Below, piece after piece: positions 21,726-32,810 of a DNA stretch of 64,000 nt. Under the pieces are notes generated by a model. That model did not search any database. It had not been told where the DNA came from and saw nothing but the letters and a program-made list of their open reading frames with translations. The translations under genes were made by a program, and so were the position numbers. Origin of the DNA: Halictus rubicundus (taxonomy: Eukaryota; Arthropoda; Insecta; Hymenoptera; Halictidae); NCBI RefSeq assembly GCF_050948215.1, contig NW_027488861.1, forward strand, positions 62,001 to 126,000, in the 5' to 3' direction. Position 1 is the first letter of the stretch; the number at the start of each line of letters is the position of its first letter.

Positions 21726-23439
21726 AGAACGATTTGAGTCTTCAGTCGAGACAGACCAAATTCGAAATTCAGTGGCGATTCCTGATCTCTCTCTTGAGAA
21801 TAAATCGGTTGATTGGTTTGAAATTAATCGGATTTATTGGAGAGAGGGGTGAAAGTGGAAACGATCGAGAGTTGAAGAAAGTGAAAACTGGGGTACAATA
21901 TAGTGAAAAACACTCAAAACAAGTGAAAGTGAAATAGTGAAAGAGTAAAAAGGGGAAGCCTCCGCTACAAACAATTATAAACCGGGGGCCGGGGCCTCTA
22001 TCCCCCCTCTAAATAAATAACTAGATAAAAAAAGAATAAATTAGGTTAAAAAATAATAGTTAGAAGTAGGTAAAATAGTGAAAAGAGCGTAGTTAATAGG
22101 TAAAATACAAGTAATTAATTATAAGAATAGACTTAGGCTAGATTAGATATAAAATAACGTGTATAGGTCGATTAAAAAGTACCGGAATAGGCTATTTTTA
22201 GCTAGAACTGAGGTTTATTCCAAAAATAGCGAAATTTTAGTAAAAACAACCAGGGAAATAAAAACCGTATGGGCCAAGGAATAAAATTCCCGATATAAAA
22301 AATTTTCGTCCGAGGCCTCTAAAAGGGTTAACTTAACAGCAAGTATAGGAAATAATCATCCAAATTCGGAAATTTTTTGGGAGGTTGATATTGACACGTT
22401 TCTGAACAATTTTGATTCTACAGGGCGATACATGTTTGGTGGCCCGGCGGTTATTGTTGAATAACTTTCGAACCAAAAGGGCTGTCGGGAAGGTCCAAAC
22501 GGATTTAGAAGGTTTAGGGCCCTCCGGACCTCCCACCAAACTTTCATATATACAGTGTACACCGTTAAAATCGACCCCAGGTAAATACCCGAGTTGGGAC
22601 TCCAAACTCGGTGGGGGTATTTTAGACACCCGGGAGAGAGATCGCTACCGACAATCGAAATCGATCGATTACGATTGCCGGCGGGTCGGTTTCTCGATCG
22701 GACCACCTGGGGCCGAGATAACGGTGTCACGTGACAGAAGGAGACATAATTTTGATAAAGAGAAAATATACGATCGGTGCTCCCTAAGAAGGGCTATACG
22801 CACAAAAAAGAATTTCTCGGATAGCCCAAACGGTAGCCGAGAAATCGGCGACCAAATCTTTTTTGTAGGCCGGGCACCGGGTATAGAGGTAGCGACAGCT
22901 ACGACCGGACCCGAGTACGTGCAGAACAAGGTAGAGAAATATTGGAGTAAAAGCGTTTAGAACAAAAAATTGCGAAAACGCGTATACCGGCCTAGGAACC
23001 CCCCAGGAGGAAAGTAGTGAAGGATTTAAGCCGAAATCTTCACGAACAAGCGAGTTTTTGGACTGAGACAGGGCCAGGAAGGCAAAAATCGATTAGATTA
23101 GGATTCTAGAGCCTAGGGCAAGGGCCGAGGAACGCGAAGGGCGTAAATAAAAAAAATTTTTTTTTTTTTAATTTTTTTTTTATTTTTTATTTTTTTAGTT
23201 ATCAATACAAAATTGTAAATTTTAGGCGAGCGAGCCGGCTTAAAGCCAGCAACCGAATAGGCCGAGTTCCGAGAAAAACAGCGAGCAGTAATTTTTAAGA
23301 TAGCGGGAGTCAAGCGTGACTTAGAACCTAGAACAAAAAACATATAGCGAGCGATAGTGAATAGGAATTATAAGATTAGAACTGATATATGGAAATGAAA
23401 TAAATAAGGAAATTTAGATATTAAAAAAAAAAAAAAAAA
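21726..23439 (+). mobile_element. 1.7-kb poly(A)-tailed retroposon of unknown origin
   Basis: The segment ends in 17 A residues (23423-23439) and is flanked by the 15-bp direct repeat GGTCGGAGTTGGCTG (21711-21725 and 23440-23454). These are the marks of LINE-mediated retroposition. The related LTR at 43229 has no such insertion at this point (43425), giving an empty site. The body is AT-rich at both ends with a middle ORF of 182 codons (22412-22960, starting ILQGDTC by a non-ATG codon) without recognised family. It could be a 5'-truncated LINE tail or a processed host transcript. Confidence 0.8.
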
Positions 23440-24054
23440 GGTCGGAGTTGGCTGGGAGCTGCTCACCGGGAACCATCCCGAGCTCCTGACCACTCGCATA
23501 CGCGTGTGAACACGCATACTACGGCTTCTTCCGTGTGTGTGTGCGAACACGCTGGTGCTAGGTGGAACACGTACTACGGCTTCTTCCGTGTGCGTGTGAC
23601 ACCAGTGGCGCGAGGAAGTCTCGAGTGAGCAGACGGACGGGAGCAGTGTCTCTGGGCGCTACTGCTCGTCGCGCGCTCCAGCTCTCTCCCCCTTCCCGAT
23701 TCCTTTCCGCCGGTCCTGCGAATTTTGCTCACCGGTCCGCGACCAGGCATCTCGTCGCATTCGTGACAGTCCTCGTCGGATCGCAGCCGCGTTCGGAGCT
23801 CGTCCTGTACGAGCGACGACGCTGGTGACGGGAGCTCGTTCTCTGGGAACGTCCGGGTGCGAGCGACCCCACCGCGATCTGATTTGGGGGCGACGGGTGG
23901 GGCGTCCCGTCGGTCCGGAGTCGGAGTGGATTCGCGGCCACCGTGCGCTCGGCCGCCAGCGAGGAAGCACCAGTTCACTAGAATCTCGCCGAGCCGCGGT
24001 GGTTCCTACCGACCACCCGTAGATCCGGAATCCTAGGAATCCTTCGCACCGGAG

Positions 24055-24293
24055 AATACCGCCGTACAAATAGCGAATCCTGCCCGCTTCGCGTTCCCGC
24101 CGTATTAGCGAATCCTGCTCGCTCCGCGTTACCGCCGTACGAATAGCGAACCCTGCTCGCCCCGCGTTACCGTCATAAGAAAAGCGAGTCCTGATCGCTT
24201 CGCGTCTCCGCCGTACAAATAGCGAATCCTGCTCGCTCCGCGTTACCGTCGTCAGGAAGCGAGTCCCGATCGCTCCGCGTTCCGCCATTACTT
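24055..24293. repeat. ~47-bp GC-rich minisatellite
   Basis: About five units built on TAGCGAATCCTGCTCGCTCC followed by GCGTTACCGCCGTACAAA. It lies in the leader part of the LTR-like block and is repeated at 62822-63060. Confidence 0.85.
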
Positions 24294-24745
24294 TCAGCGT
24301 GTATTAGATTTAAGGTAAACTAGTATTAAAATAAATAACGTGCCGTTTCCTCGCGCTGATTACAGCCAGCCGTCGCACCGAAGCCGCCAGCCGGGAACCG
24401 TCAACGCTACCCGGGGCGAATCGCCGCCGGCAATAAACATATCTTTCTTACCCTAAAGCGTCTCCGTTATTTCACCCGCTGTCCTCTCCGCCGACCCTGG
24501 CCGCTGAGCAAATCCAGGTGAGGACAGAACTCCTTCCTTCCACGACTAACGCTCGCGAAGGGAGCGCAACCGTTACAATCGTTTAAGCGTTTCTAGATTT
24601 TCTAAATGCTTCTATACTGTTTTGCGTTTGATCCATCCATTTTTAACACGAATCTATAAAATCCACGGTCGTGTTAATCATTGTTTGTTTAGCCTGGGAT
24701 AAATAATCCTTCAAAATATAATTTTTTAAATTCGATGTTCTCGGG

Positions 24746-25289
24746 GTGGGGGGGGGGGGTGAAAGTGGGAGAAAGAAGAGTATACACCTTAGCGTATGCG
24801 GACGATATAGCGATGCTGGCGGAAGAGGAGGAAGGAATGAAAGGGATGATAGGGGTGCTAGAGCGCTGTATGGATAAGAAAAGGCTGCAGCTAAACGCAG
24901 AAAAGTCAAAGATAATGAGGTGTAGGAGGGGATGGGGAAGGTGGAAGAAGGTGCGTGGAGGTGGAAAGGTAAGGCACTAGAGGAGGTCAGTCGGTATAGG
25001 TATCTAGGATATGTAATAAAGAGGGATGGGGGTCAGGAAGAGCAAGCGGCGGAAAGGATAAGGAAGGGGGCGGCAGTGATGTGACAAGTGTGAGGAATAG
25101 GGAAGAGGAGGTTTGGAAAGGACTGGGCTAGGAGGATTTGGCTTTTCGATAAATTAGTGTGGCCGGTGATGAGTTATGGAGTAGAAATATGGGGGTGGAG
25201 GAAAAGGGAGGGTATGGAAAGGATGCAGGAGAGATACCTAAAGTGGGTGTTAGAAGTAGAAAAGTGTACGCAAGGGTACATGGTTAGGG
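24746..25289 (+). pseudogene. LINE reverse transcriptase fragment, part 1
   Basis: A 5'-truncated non-LTR retrotransposon. It opens inside the reverse transcriptase just before the catalytic motif (TLAYADDIAMLAEEEEGM, near 24790-24840), continues in another frame with SRYRYLGYVIKRDGG (near 24990), and then SYGVEIWGWRKREGMERMQ (near 25170). At least two frame changes and a TGA near 25081 break it. It is cut at 25289 by the R1-clade element and continues at 31929. Confidence 0.85.
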
Positions 25290-25884
25290 GGGGACCGAGG
25301 GGATATGGGCTTAGTAGTGGTGACTCGGATCCACTACTAGGTATGCCACAGTGGTGGCGGTCATATCCCTAAAATCCTCTACGCTCCACCTCCTCGTGGT
25401 GGTCCCTGGGAACACACATAGTTGTGTGTTGCTAACGGAGCGAGGGGTATTCCGCGGGAAGTAGTCCCAATGATGTGTGAGGCGATGCCGGCGGGATCTT
25501 CGGATCCTGGCAGGGCCTCCCTTGCCGGTAAGGCTCACACGGAGGGATGAAAAACCGCGGAATGGGTCCTGCGATAACGACCGGGGAGGTCGCCGCAGGG
25601 CCCTTGCCGTAAACCGGTGGTCATGTTTTACCGGAACGGTGGTCTTGCCTTAACCGGCCGGGCCGCGAGGATGATAACCTCTATAAAAAATCCCCAACCC
25701 TAAGCTTCGGTGCGCGGCGAGAGGGTACGCCCTGGTAACAGGGCGTGGCTGGTGGGGTACACCAGTCGCGAGCGCACCAACGACCACTGGATACCTGGCG
25801 CCTCCAGTGTGTATCTAGCCTTACCCGGGTAGTGGGGGCTCTGCCCGGGTGGACCTCTTTTCCCGCCATATTCGTGGGATCTTT
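25290..25884 (+). other. R1-element 5' UTR
   Basis: GC-rich leader with inverted pairs such as AGTAGTGGTGACTCGGATCCACTACT near 25312-25340 and several GGTAAAACATG-type repeats (TACCGG/AACCGG around 25600-25660). Such leaders of non-LTR elements usually hold an internal promoter; none was identified. Confidence 0.5.
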
Positions 25885-28000
25885 ATGGATTACTCAAAAA
25901 ATAAAAATGACGAGGTTAAGGAGGGGTTACCACACCCGAAAGTGGTAGTGGAGGGAGTTGGGGCGGTCCTGGACCTGTCCCAGGAAGAGAGGTGCCAGAC
26001 CCCAGCTGTTGGGGACCGGCCCTTTCTCCGACCGGAGAGGGGAGTGAGGGGACGGGGTTCGCGCGTCCGGTCGGAGGACCGACTGTCGGACGCCTCGACC
26101 CAGTCGCCCCCCCCCCCCCATCCCCAGCGGGGCGGGCACGAAGAGGTCGTTGACCCCTCCGGGCGTGCCACAGCCGACTCCGTCGCAGGGAAAGCGGGAG
26201 CGGCTGGACGAGGTCGTCCGACCGGACATTAGGTCCATGTTCCCCGGGGAGCTGTCCGCCCTTATCGCGGAAAAATCGGACTTTGCCCGGGAGCTCGCGG
26301 AGGCCAGCCGGAACCTTAAGGGTACTCACCTTAAGGGGATCCGCGAGGCCTCCGCGGACATTAAGGCAGCAGTGAGGGAGTTGGAACGCAGGGGTGTCCA
26401 GGTTGGACCCCCTGTCGACTCCCGCGCCCCTGTCTCCCGGGTGGACGCTGTGGACGCCGCACTGCGGCTGGAGAACGCGGCTCTCAGGAGGGAGCTTTTG
26501 GAGACCCGCGACTCGCTTCGGGCCATCAGGGGGGAGTTGATGGCGATGAAGCGGTTGCGGGACGCTCCCCCCCTGCCGCGGGTCTCCACCGCCGAGGTCA
26601 GCGAGGTCATCGCGACCCAGCCGACGCAGCTGGACCTTATGGCCCAGATGAAGGCCCTCATGGAGGAGGGCCTCAGATCCCTCCGCGAAGAAATGCGGAG
26701 GGAGCTGCGGCGGGTGGCCGGACATGGTGCCCGTGGGGACCCCCGGCCGCCGCCGCCGGCCCCTCCGGTGCCGCCGCGGCCCGCCCCTGCGCCTGCTCCG
26801 CCGACGCCTGCCCCTGCCCCTGCCCCGGGGACGGGGGAGAGGCAGAAGAAGAAGAAGAAGAAGAAGAAGGGGAAGAAGGCTGGGGAGGCTCCCCACACCG
26901 GGTACCCCAACTAAGCCGGGGACCTGGACGGAGGTGGTCGGGAGGCGGGCCATCTCCGCGGCCAAGGCCGCTGCTAAGGCCGCGGCTGAGGTGGCGGCAG
27001 CCATATCGGCTGGCGCCCCAAAGGGTAGGAGGGCCGCTGTCCCCGCCCCGAAGAGCGGGAAATCAGCGGCCAAAATCAGGGCCCCGCCACGCTCTGCGGC
27101 AGTCACCGTGACTGTCCCGGAGGGGAGCGGGGCCTCGTATGAGGAGGCCGTTAGGAGGGCCCGCCAGGGCGTCGACTTAGACGCCCTTGGCATCGGGGCC
27201 CTCCATTGGAAGAGGGCGGTAACCGGGGGCCTCATTATTGAGGTCCCCGGTGCCGATGGGGGCCCAAGGCCGATGCCTTGGCCGCCAAGATGGCCGCCGT
27301 CCTGGGGGGGATGAACGTAAAGGTGTCCAGGCCCGTGAAGAAGGCGGAATTCCGCCTCACAGGCCTGGAGGTCTCCGTGACCCCCCAGGAGGTAGTGGAG
27401 GCGGTGTCGAGAGCCGGGGGCTGCACCGCCGAGTCCGTTAGGGTAGGGGAGCTTAAGGCTCCGCGCAGCGGGCTCGGCACCATATGGGTGCAGTGCCCGG
27501 CCGTGGCGGCCCTGGCCATCGAAAAGGCCGGGAAAGTACGCGTGGGGTGGTCCACCGCCCAGGTGGTTGTGCTGGCGGCTCGGCCGCTGCAGTGCTTCCG
27601 CTGCCTTGCCCTGGGGCATGTTCGGCAGCGGTGCACTGCGGAGGTCGACCGCAGCGGTCACTGCTACCGCTGCGGTGACGCCACCCACCGGGCGGTGGAG
27701 TGTAAGGCGCCACCCCATTGCGTGGTCTGCGCGGCCTTGGGGAGACCGGCGGGCCACAAGGCGGGGAGCAAGGCGTGCTCCCCGCCACCAAAGGCCAAGA
27801 AGAGCAAAAAGGGGGCGGGCGGTGTGGCGCCCACCCCAGTTGCGCCACCGGATACCCCGGTGGCGAAAGCGGCCGCTCCCCCAACCTCCAAGGAGGGGGA
27901 AAGTATGGAGGTGGAGGCGGCCCCCAGCGGGGCAGGGGGTAATGACCCCCCGCCACCCGCACCGGCGGCTAAGGAGGGGACCAGCGCGAAGGCCACTTAA
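25885..28000 (+). pseudogene. R1-element ORF1 (gag-like RNA-binding protein), frame-broken
   Basis: The RNA chaperone/particle protein of the element. ATG at 25885 (MDYSKNKNDEV). The first part is in one frame to the C run at 26107-26119, where coding moves to a second frame that holds a coiled-coil-rich region (FPGELSALIAEKSDFARELA, to about 26700) and a poly-Lys stretch from AAG repeats (26845-26870). It moves again near 26880 to TWTEVVGRRAISAAK and near 27270 to a third segment with three cysteine knuckles: CFRCLALGHVRQRC (27594), CYRCGDATHRAVEC (27663) and a variant CVVCAALGRPAGH. Stop TAA at 27998-28000. Two of three breaks are at simple repeats, so sequencing error is possible. Confidence 0.8.
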
Positions 28001-28002
28001 TG
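27998..28002 (+). promoter_or_regulatory. TAATG stop-start overlap between ORF1 and ORF2
   Basis: The ORF1 stop TAA and the ORF2 start ATG share one base. This UAAUG arrangement is known in R1-clade elements such as SART1, where ORF2 is translated by coupled termination and re-initiation. Here it supports the choice of the ORF2 start. Confidence 0.75.
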
Positions 28003-31000
28003 GCCCATATTCCGCGCTGGTCCCCTCTCCCGGTACTCCAGGCCAACCTCAACCACTGCCGCCAGGCGCAGGACCTAATGGTCCAGTGCCTGGAGGAGTG
28101 GGGGGTTGGCCTGGCCGTCGCCACGGAGCCGTACAGAGTCCCGGACCACCCACACTGGTCCGGGGACGATGACGGCTCCGTGGCGATATGGTGGCGTCGC
28201 CACTCGGCGACTGTTCCCCCCTGCTCCGTGGTCGAACGGGGCAGGGGGATGGTGATGGTAAAGTGGGGAAGATTTCTGGTCGTGGGGTGCTACAGCTCAC
28301 CCAGTTATGACTCCGCCGAATTAGGGATGTTCCTGGACCGGCTGGGGCTAATGATAGCCCCTTATATAGCCGGTCCAGTGTTGGTCCTGGGGGACCTCAA
28401 TGCGAGGTCCTCCACTTGGGGTAACCCCGGGACCAACGCCCGAGGCGGAGTCCTGGAAGACTGGGCGGAGGGGATGGAGCTCCGGTTGTTAAACCGGGGC
28501 TCCGTGCCTACGTGCGTGAGGTGGAACGGTTGGTCTATTGTGGACGTGTCGTTCGCGACCGCCGCCGCCTCACGCCGTGTGTCCAATTGGCGGGTCTGTG
28601 ATGGAGAGACCCTGTCGGACCACAGCTACGTCCTGATGGACGTGGCTGTGGTCTCGGACTCGCCATTGGACACGCCCCTCCGACGTGGCACCCCGTCAGC
28701 GCCCAGATGGGCGCTGAAACGACTGGACGGGGACCTCCTGAGGGCCGTGATTATCGGCTCCGCCTGGCCTTCGGCCAGGGAGCGCGAGGCAGACGAGGGG
28801 GCGGCTTGGATCCGGGGCACGTTGCAGATGATCTGTGACGTGGCGATGCCCCGGGTCCGAGCTCAGCCCCCGAGAAAGTCAGTTTACTGGTGGTCGGGGG
28901 AGCTGGCCGAACTCCGCAGTTCGGCCGGCCGAGCCCGCCGCCAGTATGCCCGCGCCCGTCGCCGCCATTTTCTGGGCGGCGACGCGGAGCCGAGGGTCGC
29001 CGAGCTGTACAGGGAGTACAGATCGGCGGCCGTGGCCCTCAACCGTGCGATTGCCGCTGCTAAGGCCAAGGCTTGGGATGAGCTCCTGCTCACCCTCCGT
29101 GAGGATCCGTGGGGACGCCCGTATAAGGCGGTGCTTGGGAAGCTCCGCCCCTGGGCGTCCCCGGTCACGGAGCGGTTAGACCCGGAACTTCTGGGGCGCG
29201 TAGTGGATACCCTCTTCCCCCTGAGTGAGGGGGGGAGGGAACGCGCCCCGGGTCCGGCCATTGAATGGTCGGACGAATTCCGGGTCAACGAGTGGGAGCT
29301 GTACCGGGCCGTCCGGGAACTCCGGGCCAGGGGCAAGAAGGCCCCTGGCCCCGATGGGGTTCCCGGTGGTATAATGGCCTTAGCTATGGAGGTCCTCGCC
29401 CCGGCGTTCAGGAGCGTCATGGACGCGAGCCTGCGCCGGGGAGTCTTCCCCACGGTGTGGAAAGATGCGTGCCTGGTTCTCCTCCAAAAGGAGGGGAAAC
29501 CCGCAGAGTCTCCCTCTGCATACCGGCCGGTTTGTTTACTCGACGAGGCGGGCAAGCTATTCGAAAGGATAATTGCCGCCCGCCTCGTCGAGCATCTGTC
29601 GCGGGGTGGTCCCGACCTGAGCGAGAGCCAGTATGGGTTCCGGAGGGGGCGCTCCACTATAGACGCCCTGGAGCGTCTGCGCCTCCTCCGTGAGCAGGCT
29701 GTCGCTCGGGGCAGGGTGTTGATCGCGGTGTCGTTGGACATCTCCAACGCTTTCAACGCCCTGCCCTGGTCGGAGATAATGGGGGCGCTGGACTATTTCC
29801 AGGTGCCCCCTTATCTCCGGGAGGTGGTCGGCGACTATCTCCGCGACAGAGAGGTGGTGTTTACCGGCCGGTATGGTATTGTACACTCGAGGGAGACGCA
29901 CCGCGGCGTTCCGCAGGGGTCGGTCCTCGGACCGCTCCTGTGGAACTTGGCATACGACGCGGTGCTGCGGGTTGTCCTCCCCCGGATACGGGTGTCATCT
30001 GCTATGCAGATGACACCCTGGTTTATGCCGAGGGGGAGGATTGGAGGAGGACCAGGCACCTCGGAGAGGCCGCCCTGGACTGCGTGGTCGGGCGAATCCG
30101 GAGAATGGGGTTGACCGTGGCCGCCACAAAAACCGAGGCGATTTGGTTGTATTCGCCTCGGGTGTGGCGGCTACCCCGCGGTCAAGATCTCCGGATTCGC
30201 GTCGCTGAAACCTCCGTCGCGATCGGGCCCAGGATGAGGTACCTGGGCCTGATCATAGACGGCCGCTGGCGATTTGATGGACACTTTGAGCTCCTCGCCC
30301 CCCGACTAGAGAGGACGGCAGCCGCATTGGCGCGGCTGCTGCCGAATGTCGGGGGGCCGGATTTGAAAGTACGCCGCCTCTATGTGGAGGTGGTGCGGTC
30401 TATAGCCCTGTATGGGGCCCCCGTATGGCACCGCTCGCTCGAGGCCAGCACGCCCAGCCGCAAGCTCTTTGAAAGAGTGCGGCGGCGGCTGGCCTTGCGG
30501 GTCATACGGGGGTACCGCACCATCTCCACCGAGGCGGCGGGACTCCTCGCCGTGATTCCACCCTTCACTGTGGTGGCGGCGGAGCGGGCGAAGTTATACC
30601 AGATCGCCCGCTCCTTCCGCCGCCCGCCGGGGGTGGAAGTCACGCGCGAGGAGGAGTTGGAGCTCGAGGGCCACAATCGCCAGGCCCGGACGGAAAGTTT
30701 ATCGGAGTGGAGGGCGCTGTTGGCGCCCTCCACACGTCCGATTGTCCGGGCCCTTCTGCCCATATTTTATATATGGTGCAGGAGGCGGGGAAGGTTGACC
30801 TTCCGCCTCACGCAGGTGCTCTCCGGCCATGGCTGTTTTGGAGAGTACCTGCACAGAATGGGGCGGGAGCCGACGGCGCAGTGCCACCACTGCGGCGAAG
30901 ATGTCGACACGGCGCGGCACACTCTTGAGGAGTGCCCTGCTTGGGCCGGGCCGCGCCGTGTCCTGAGAGCCGCAGTGGACGGGTGGGACCTCGCGCTGTC

Positions 31001-31310
31001 GACCGTGGTTGACCACATGGTCGACAGCGTGGGGTCGTGGAATGCGGTGGCCTCCTTCTGTGAGGTAGTAATGACCCAGAAGGAGGCCGCCGAGCGGGCC
31101 CGGGAACGGGACCCGGGCTCCGCGAGAAGGGTGTGGGCGCGGGGACGACCCCCGCGCCGACGTTTGCCCCCCCAGGAGGGGGGCGGAGAGGGCAGGGAGG
31201 GCGCGGGGGTCTCCCCCGCGCCAACGTGTGCCCCCGGTGGTGGGGGCGGAGTGGGGCTGGCGCGGGGGTTTCCCCGCGCCCTGTTATGCCCCCACAACTG
31301 GGGGCGGTGA
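28000..31310 (+). pseudogene. R1-element ORF2: endonuclease-reverse transcriptase, one frameshift
   Basis: It nicks the target and copies the element RNA at the cut. From ATG 28000 the AP-like endonuclease shows LQANLNHCRQAQDLM, VATEPYR, LVLGDLNARSSTWGN and LSDHSYV. The reverse transcriptase follows with APGPDGVPGG, YRPVCLLDEAGKLFERI, QYGFRRGRSTIDAL, VSLDISNAFNALPW and GVPQGSVLGPLLWNLAYD. A one-base loss in the C run near 29980 then shifts the frame, so the catalytic CYADDTLV motif (about 30000) lies in the frame ending at 31310. A C-terminal knuckle CHHCGEDVDTARHTLEEC follows near 30885. The last 60 codons run through GC-rich repeats and the true end may be earlier. Confidence 0.9.
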
Positions 31311-31312
31311 AC
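31125..31312. repeat. GC-rich hairpin repeats at the end of ORF2
   Basis: Three units of about 65 bp. Each pairs GCGCGGGG with CCCCGCGCC and TGCCCCC with GGGGGCGG. They could form a stack of stable hairpins in the RNA 3' region. Confidence 0.7.
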
Positions 31313-31907
31313 TTAGGGGCCCGGGGTGTGAGCTGACCTGGGCCCCCGGGGGGGAGCATAGCTCCCCCCGTGATAGGCCGACACCCCCGGGTTATTTTCC
31401 CGGGGTAGGGGGGTGTCGGTCCGTCCCTCCCCGATTGGGGAGGGGGATCCGTGGGGGGTATTGGGTGAGGAAGGGTCGGGGCGTGCCGGATCACGCCTCC
31501 GACGGCCCTTCCTTCCGGTGGCGGCGTCTTCTTGCCTCGGCCGGGGCTGGTTCCTTCGGGATACCGGCCCCGAGCGGGACACGAAGACTCCGGGAGCTGT
31601 GGGTGGACCGAGCTGGGGCTCGGGAAGCCCAATCCGAAGGCTCCAGGGATGGGGACACCGGGCGGGTCCCTCCGCCCGGGGTCTTATAGCGTAGGCAGTG
31701 GGGGAGGTTAACCCCTCCCCCGGGGCGTGATGATAGCTGGGAGGTGTCCTGTTGAGTACTCGCGTGATCCAGGCACCTCCCGTGTAGCTTAGGTGGGCGT
31801 GAGGTTTTAGTGGGTAGTCTCCGGGGGCTCGCCCCCCGGGGAGAATCCCACATAACCCCGGCTTTCCCCCAGGGAGTCGGGGTATGTATAAAACATTTCC
31901 TCACGAT
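31313..31907 (+). other. R1-element 3' UTR
   Basis: GC-rich, with further G/C inverted runs, ending GTATGTATAAAACATTTCCTC before the A tail. The 3' UTR of such elements is normally where its reverse transcriptase binds. Confidence 0.6.
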
Positions 31908-31928
31908 AAAAAAAAAAAAAAAAAAAAA

Positions 31929-32601
31929 GGGTACATGGTTAGGGAAGAATTGCAGAAAGAGTTAATGAGGGGCAGGGCGGGGTTGAGGGCATGGGGGTAT
32001 GAAAAGAAAGGAGAGGAGTAGTAAGAGAAGGATGGGAGAAGGAAAGACGGGATTTCTTTGAGGATAGGGGGTGGACAATACAGGAGATGGAGGAAATGAT
32101 GGAGGATAGGAGAGAGGAGGTAAGTGGGGAACTGGTAAAAAGGGAGAAGGAAAGGCAGAGGGAGGAAAGGTGGGAAAAGATAAAGAAATCAAGATATAAT
32201 AAGTGGTATGGGATGGTAAAGGGGGAGGGTCTGTCGGGCTACTTAAAGAAAGGGTGGAGGGAGAGTAAATGGCAGAGGGTGGCAAAGTTTAGGTTAGGAA
32301 ATGGTATGAAAGAGGGAAAATATTGGATGGATGAGGAAGAGAGAAAATGTAGAGTGTGTGGATCGATAAGTGAGACATGGGAGCATGTATGGGAGGAATG
32401 TATGAGGCTGGATGAGGAAGGAGGTGGGCAGGAAAAGATGGGGGAAGTGCTGGATGATGAGGGGGGAGGGGAGAAGTGGATGAGGAGGGTGGAGGAATGG
32501 AGGGAAGGTGCAAATGGAGGATTGGGATTAATGGAGAGCGACCGGAAGAGGGTGTCCGCTGCTTAGGGAAGGAGGAGTAGGAGGAGGAGTGTGTGTCCGT
32601 G

Positions 32602-32639
<38 letters not shown>

Positions 32640-32640
32640 T
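31929..32640 (+). pseudogene. LINE fragment, part 2 (C-terminus)
   Basis: Continuation of the LINE cut at 25289. Coding is broken up to about 32086, then an open stretch to 32566 holds KSRYNKWYGMVKGEGLSGYL, KWQRVAKFRLGNGM and a terminal knuckle CRVCGSISETWEHVWEEC (CX2CX8HX4C), as in the C-terminus of R1/I/jockey-type ORF2 proteins. The tail ends in a (GT)n tract rather than poly(A). A single ATG-led reading of 32087-32566 should not be taken as a host gene. Confidence 0.85.
32590..32640. repeat. (GT)n microsatellite
   Basis: GTGTCCGT units followed by about 18 GT repeats; the 3' tail of the LINE fragment. Confidence 0.9.
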
Positions 32641-32810
32641 AATATATTATGATTTTATTTCTCTTTAACACTTTGACCAACACGTCGGTCACATGCTAGT
32701 GGCATAGTATTTTTTTATCTAACTCAAAATCAAATTTTATTACCATTATTACGTCCCAGGTAGGACGGATTATGATAGGACGCAGTTTTGAACCTACCTG
32801 CATTCACCGG

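Larger units (their letters stand above)
21490..24573 (+). mobile_element. LTR-like block (GTTACA family), split by a retroposon
   Basis: Contains CCAAT boxes at 21617 and 21644, an AATAAATAA box near 21684, then CGGAGTTGGCTGGGAGC(TGCTC) continued after the insertion at 23440, and ends CCCTGGCCGCTGAGCAAATCC...GTTACA at 24573. The solo LTR at 43229-44702 has the same order: CCAAT boxes, TATA, CGGAGTTGGTCTGGAGCAGCTG and CCCTGGCCGCTGAGCCAATCC...GTTACA. The left limit is uncertain and no target duplication was found. Confidence 0.5.
18626..25233 (+). repeat. Copy A of a 6.6-kb (or larger) duplication
   Basis: The sequence reappears at 57391-64000 at an offset of 38765 bp, changing to 38767 after a CT microsatellite that is 2 bp longer in the second copy. 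I saw no other difference by eye. The shared block starts exactly at the first base of an LTR and runs to the window end in copy B. Copy A is probably the original arrangement because its LTR keeps target duplications on both sides. Confidence 0.9.
25290..31928 (+). mobile_element. R1-clade non-LTR retrotransposon, near full length
   Basis: A 6639-bp insertion flanked by the 16-bp target duplication GGGTACATGGTTAGGG (25274-25289 and 31929-31944) and ending in about 21 A residues (31908-31928). It carries two overlapping ORFs typical of the R1 clade: a gag-like ORF1 with zinc knuckles and an ORF2 with endonuclease and reverse transcriptase. Composition is strongly GC-rich, unlike the purine-rich LINE it entered. 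Unlike R1 itself it is not in rDNA. Its few frame breaks sit mostly in homopolymers, so the copy may be young. Confidence 0.9.

Noticed and set aside
18626..25233. Independent transposition as the cause of the 6.6-kb repeat
   Set aside because: The sequence after the left LTR starts with the CAAT target duplication and is therefore flank, not element interior; it would not be mobilised with the LTR.
25916..27757. 613-codon minus-strand ORF and other long ORFs opposite the R1 element
   Set aside because: They mirror GC-rich coding sequence on the plus strand and have only low-complexity Pro/Arg/Leu content.
32087..32566. Possible host gene with a zinc-knuckle C-terminus
   Set aside because: It continues the LINE interrupted at 25289, and the knuckle is the usual C-terminal motif of such ORF2 proteins.
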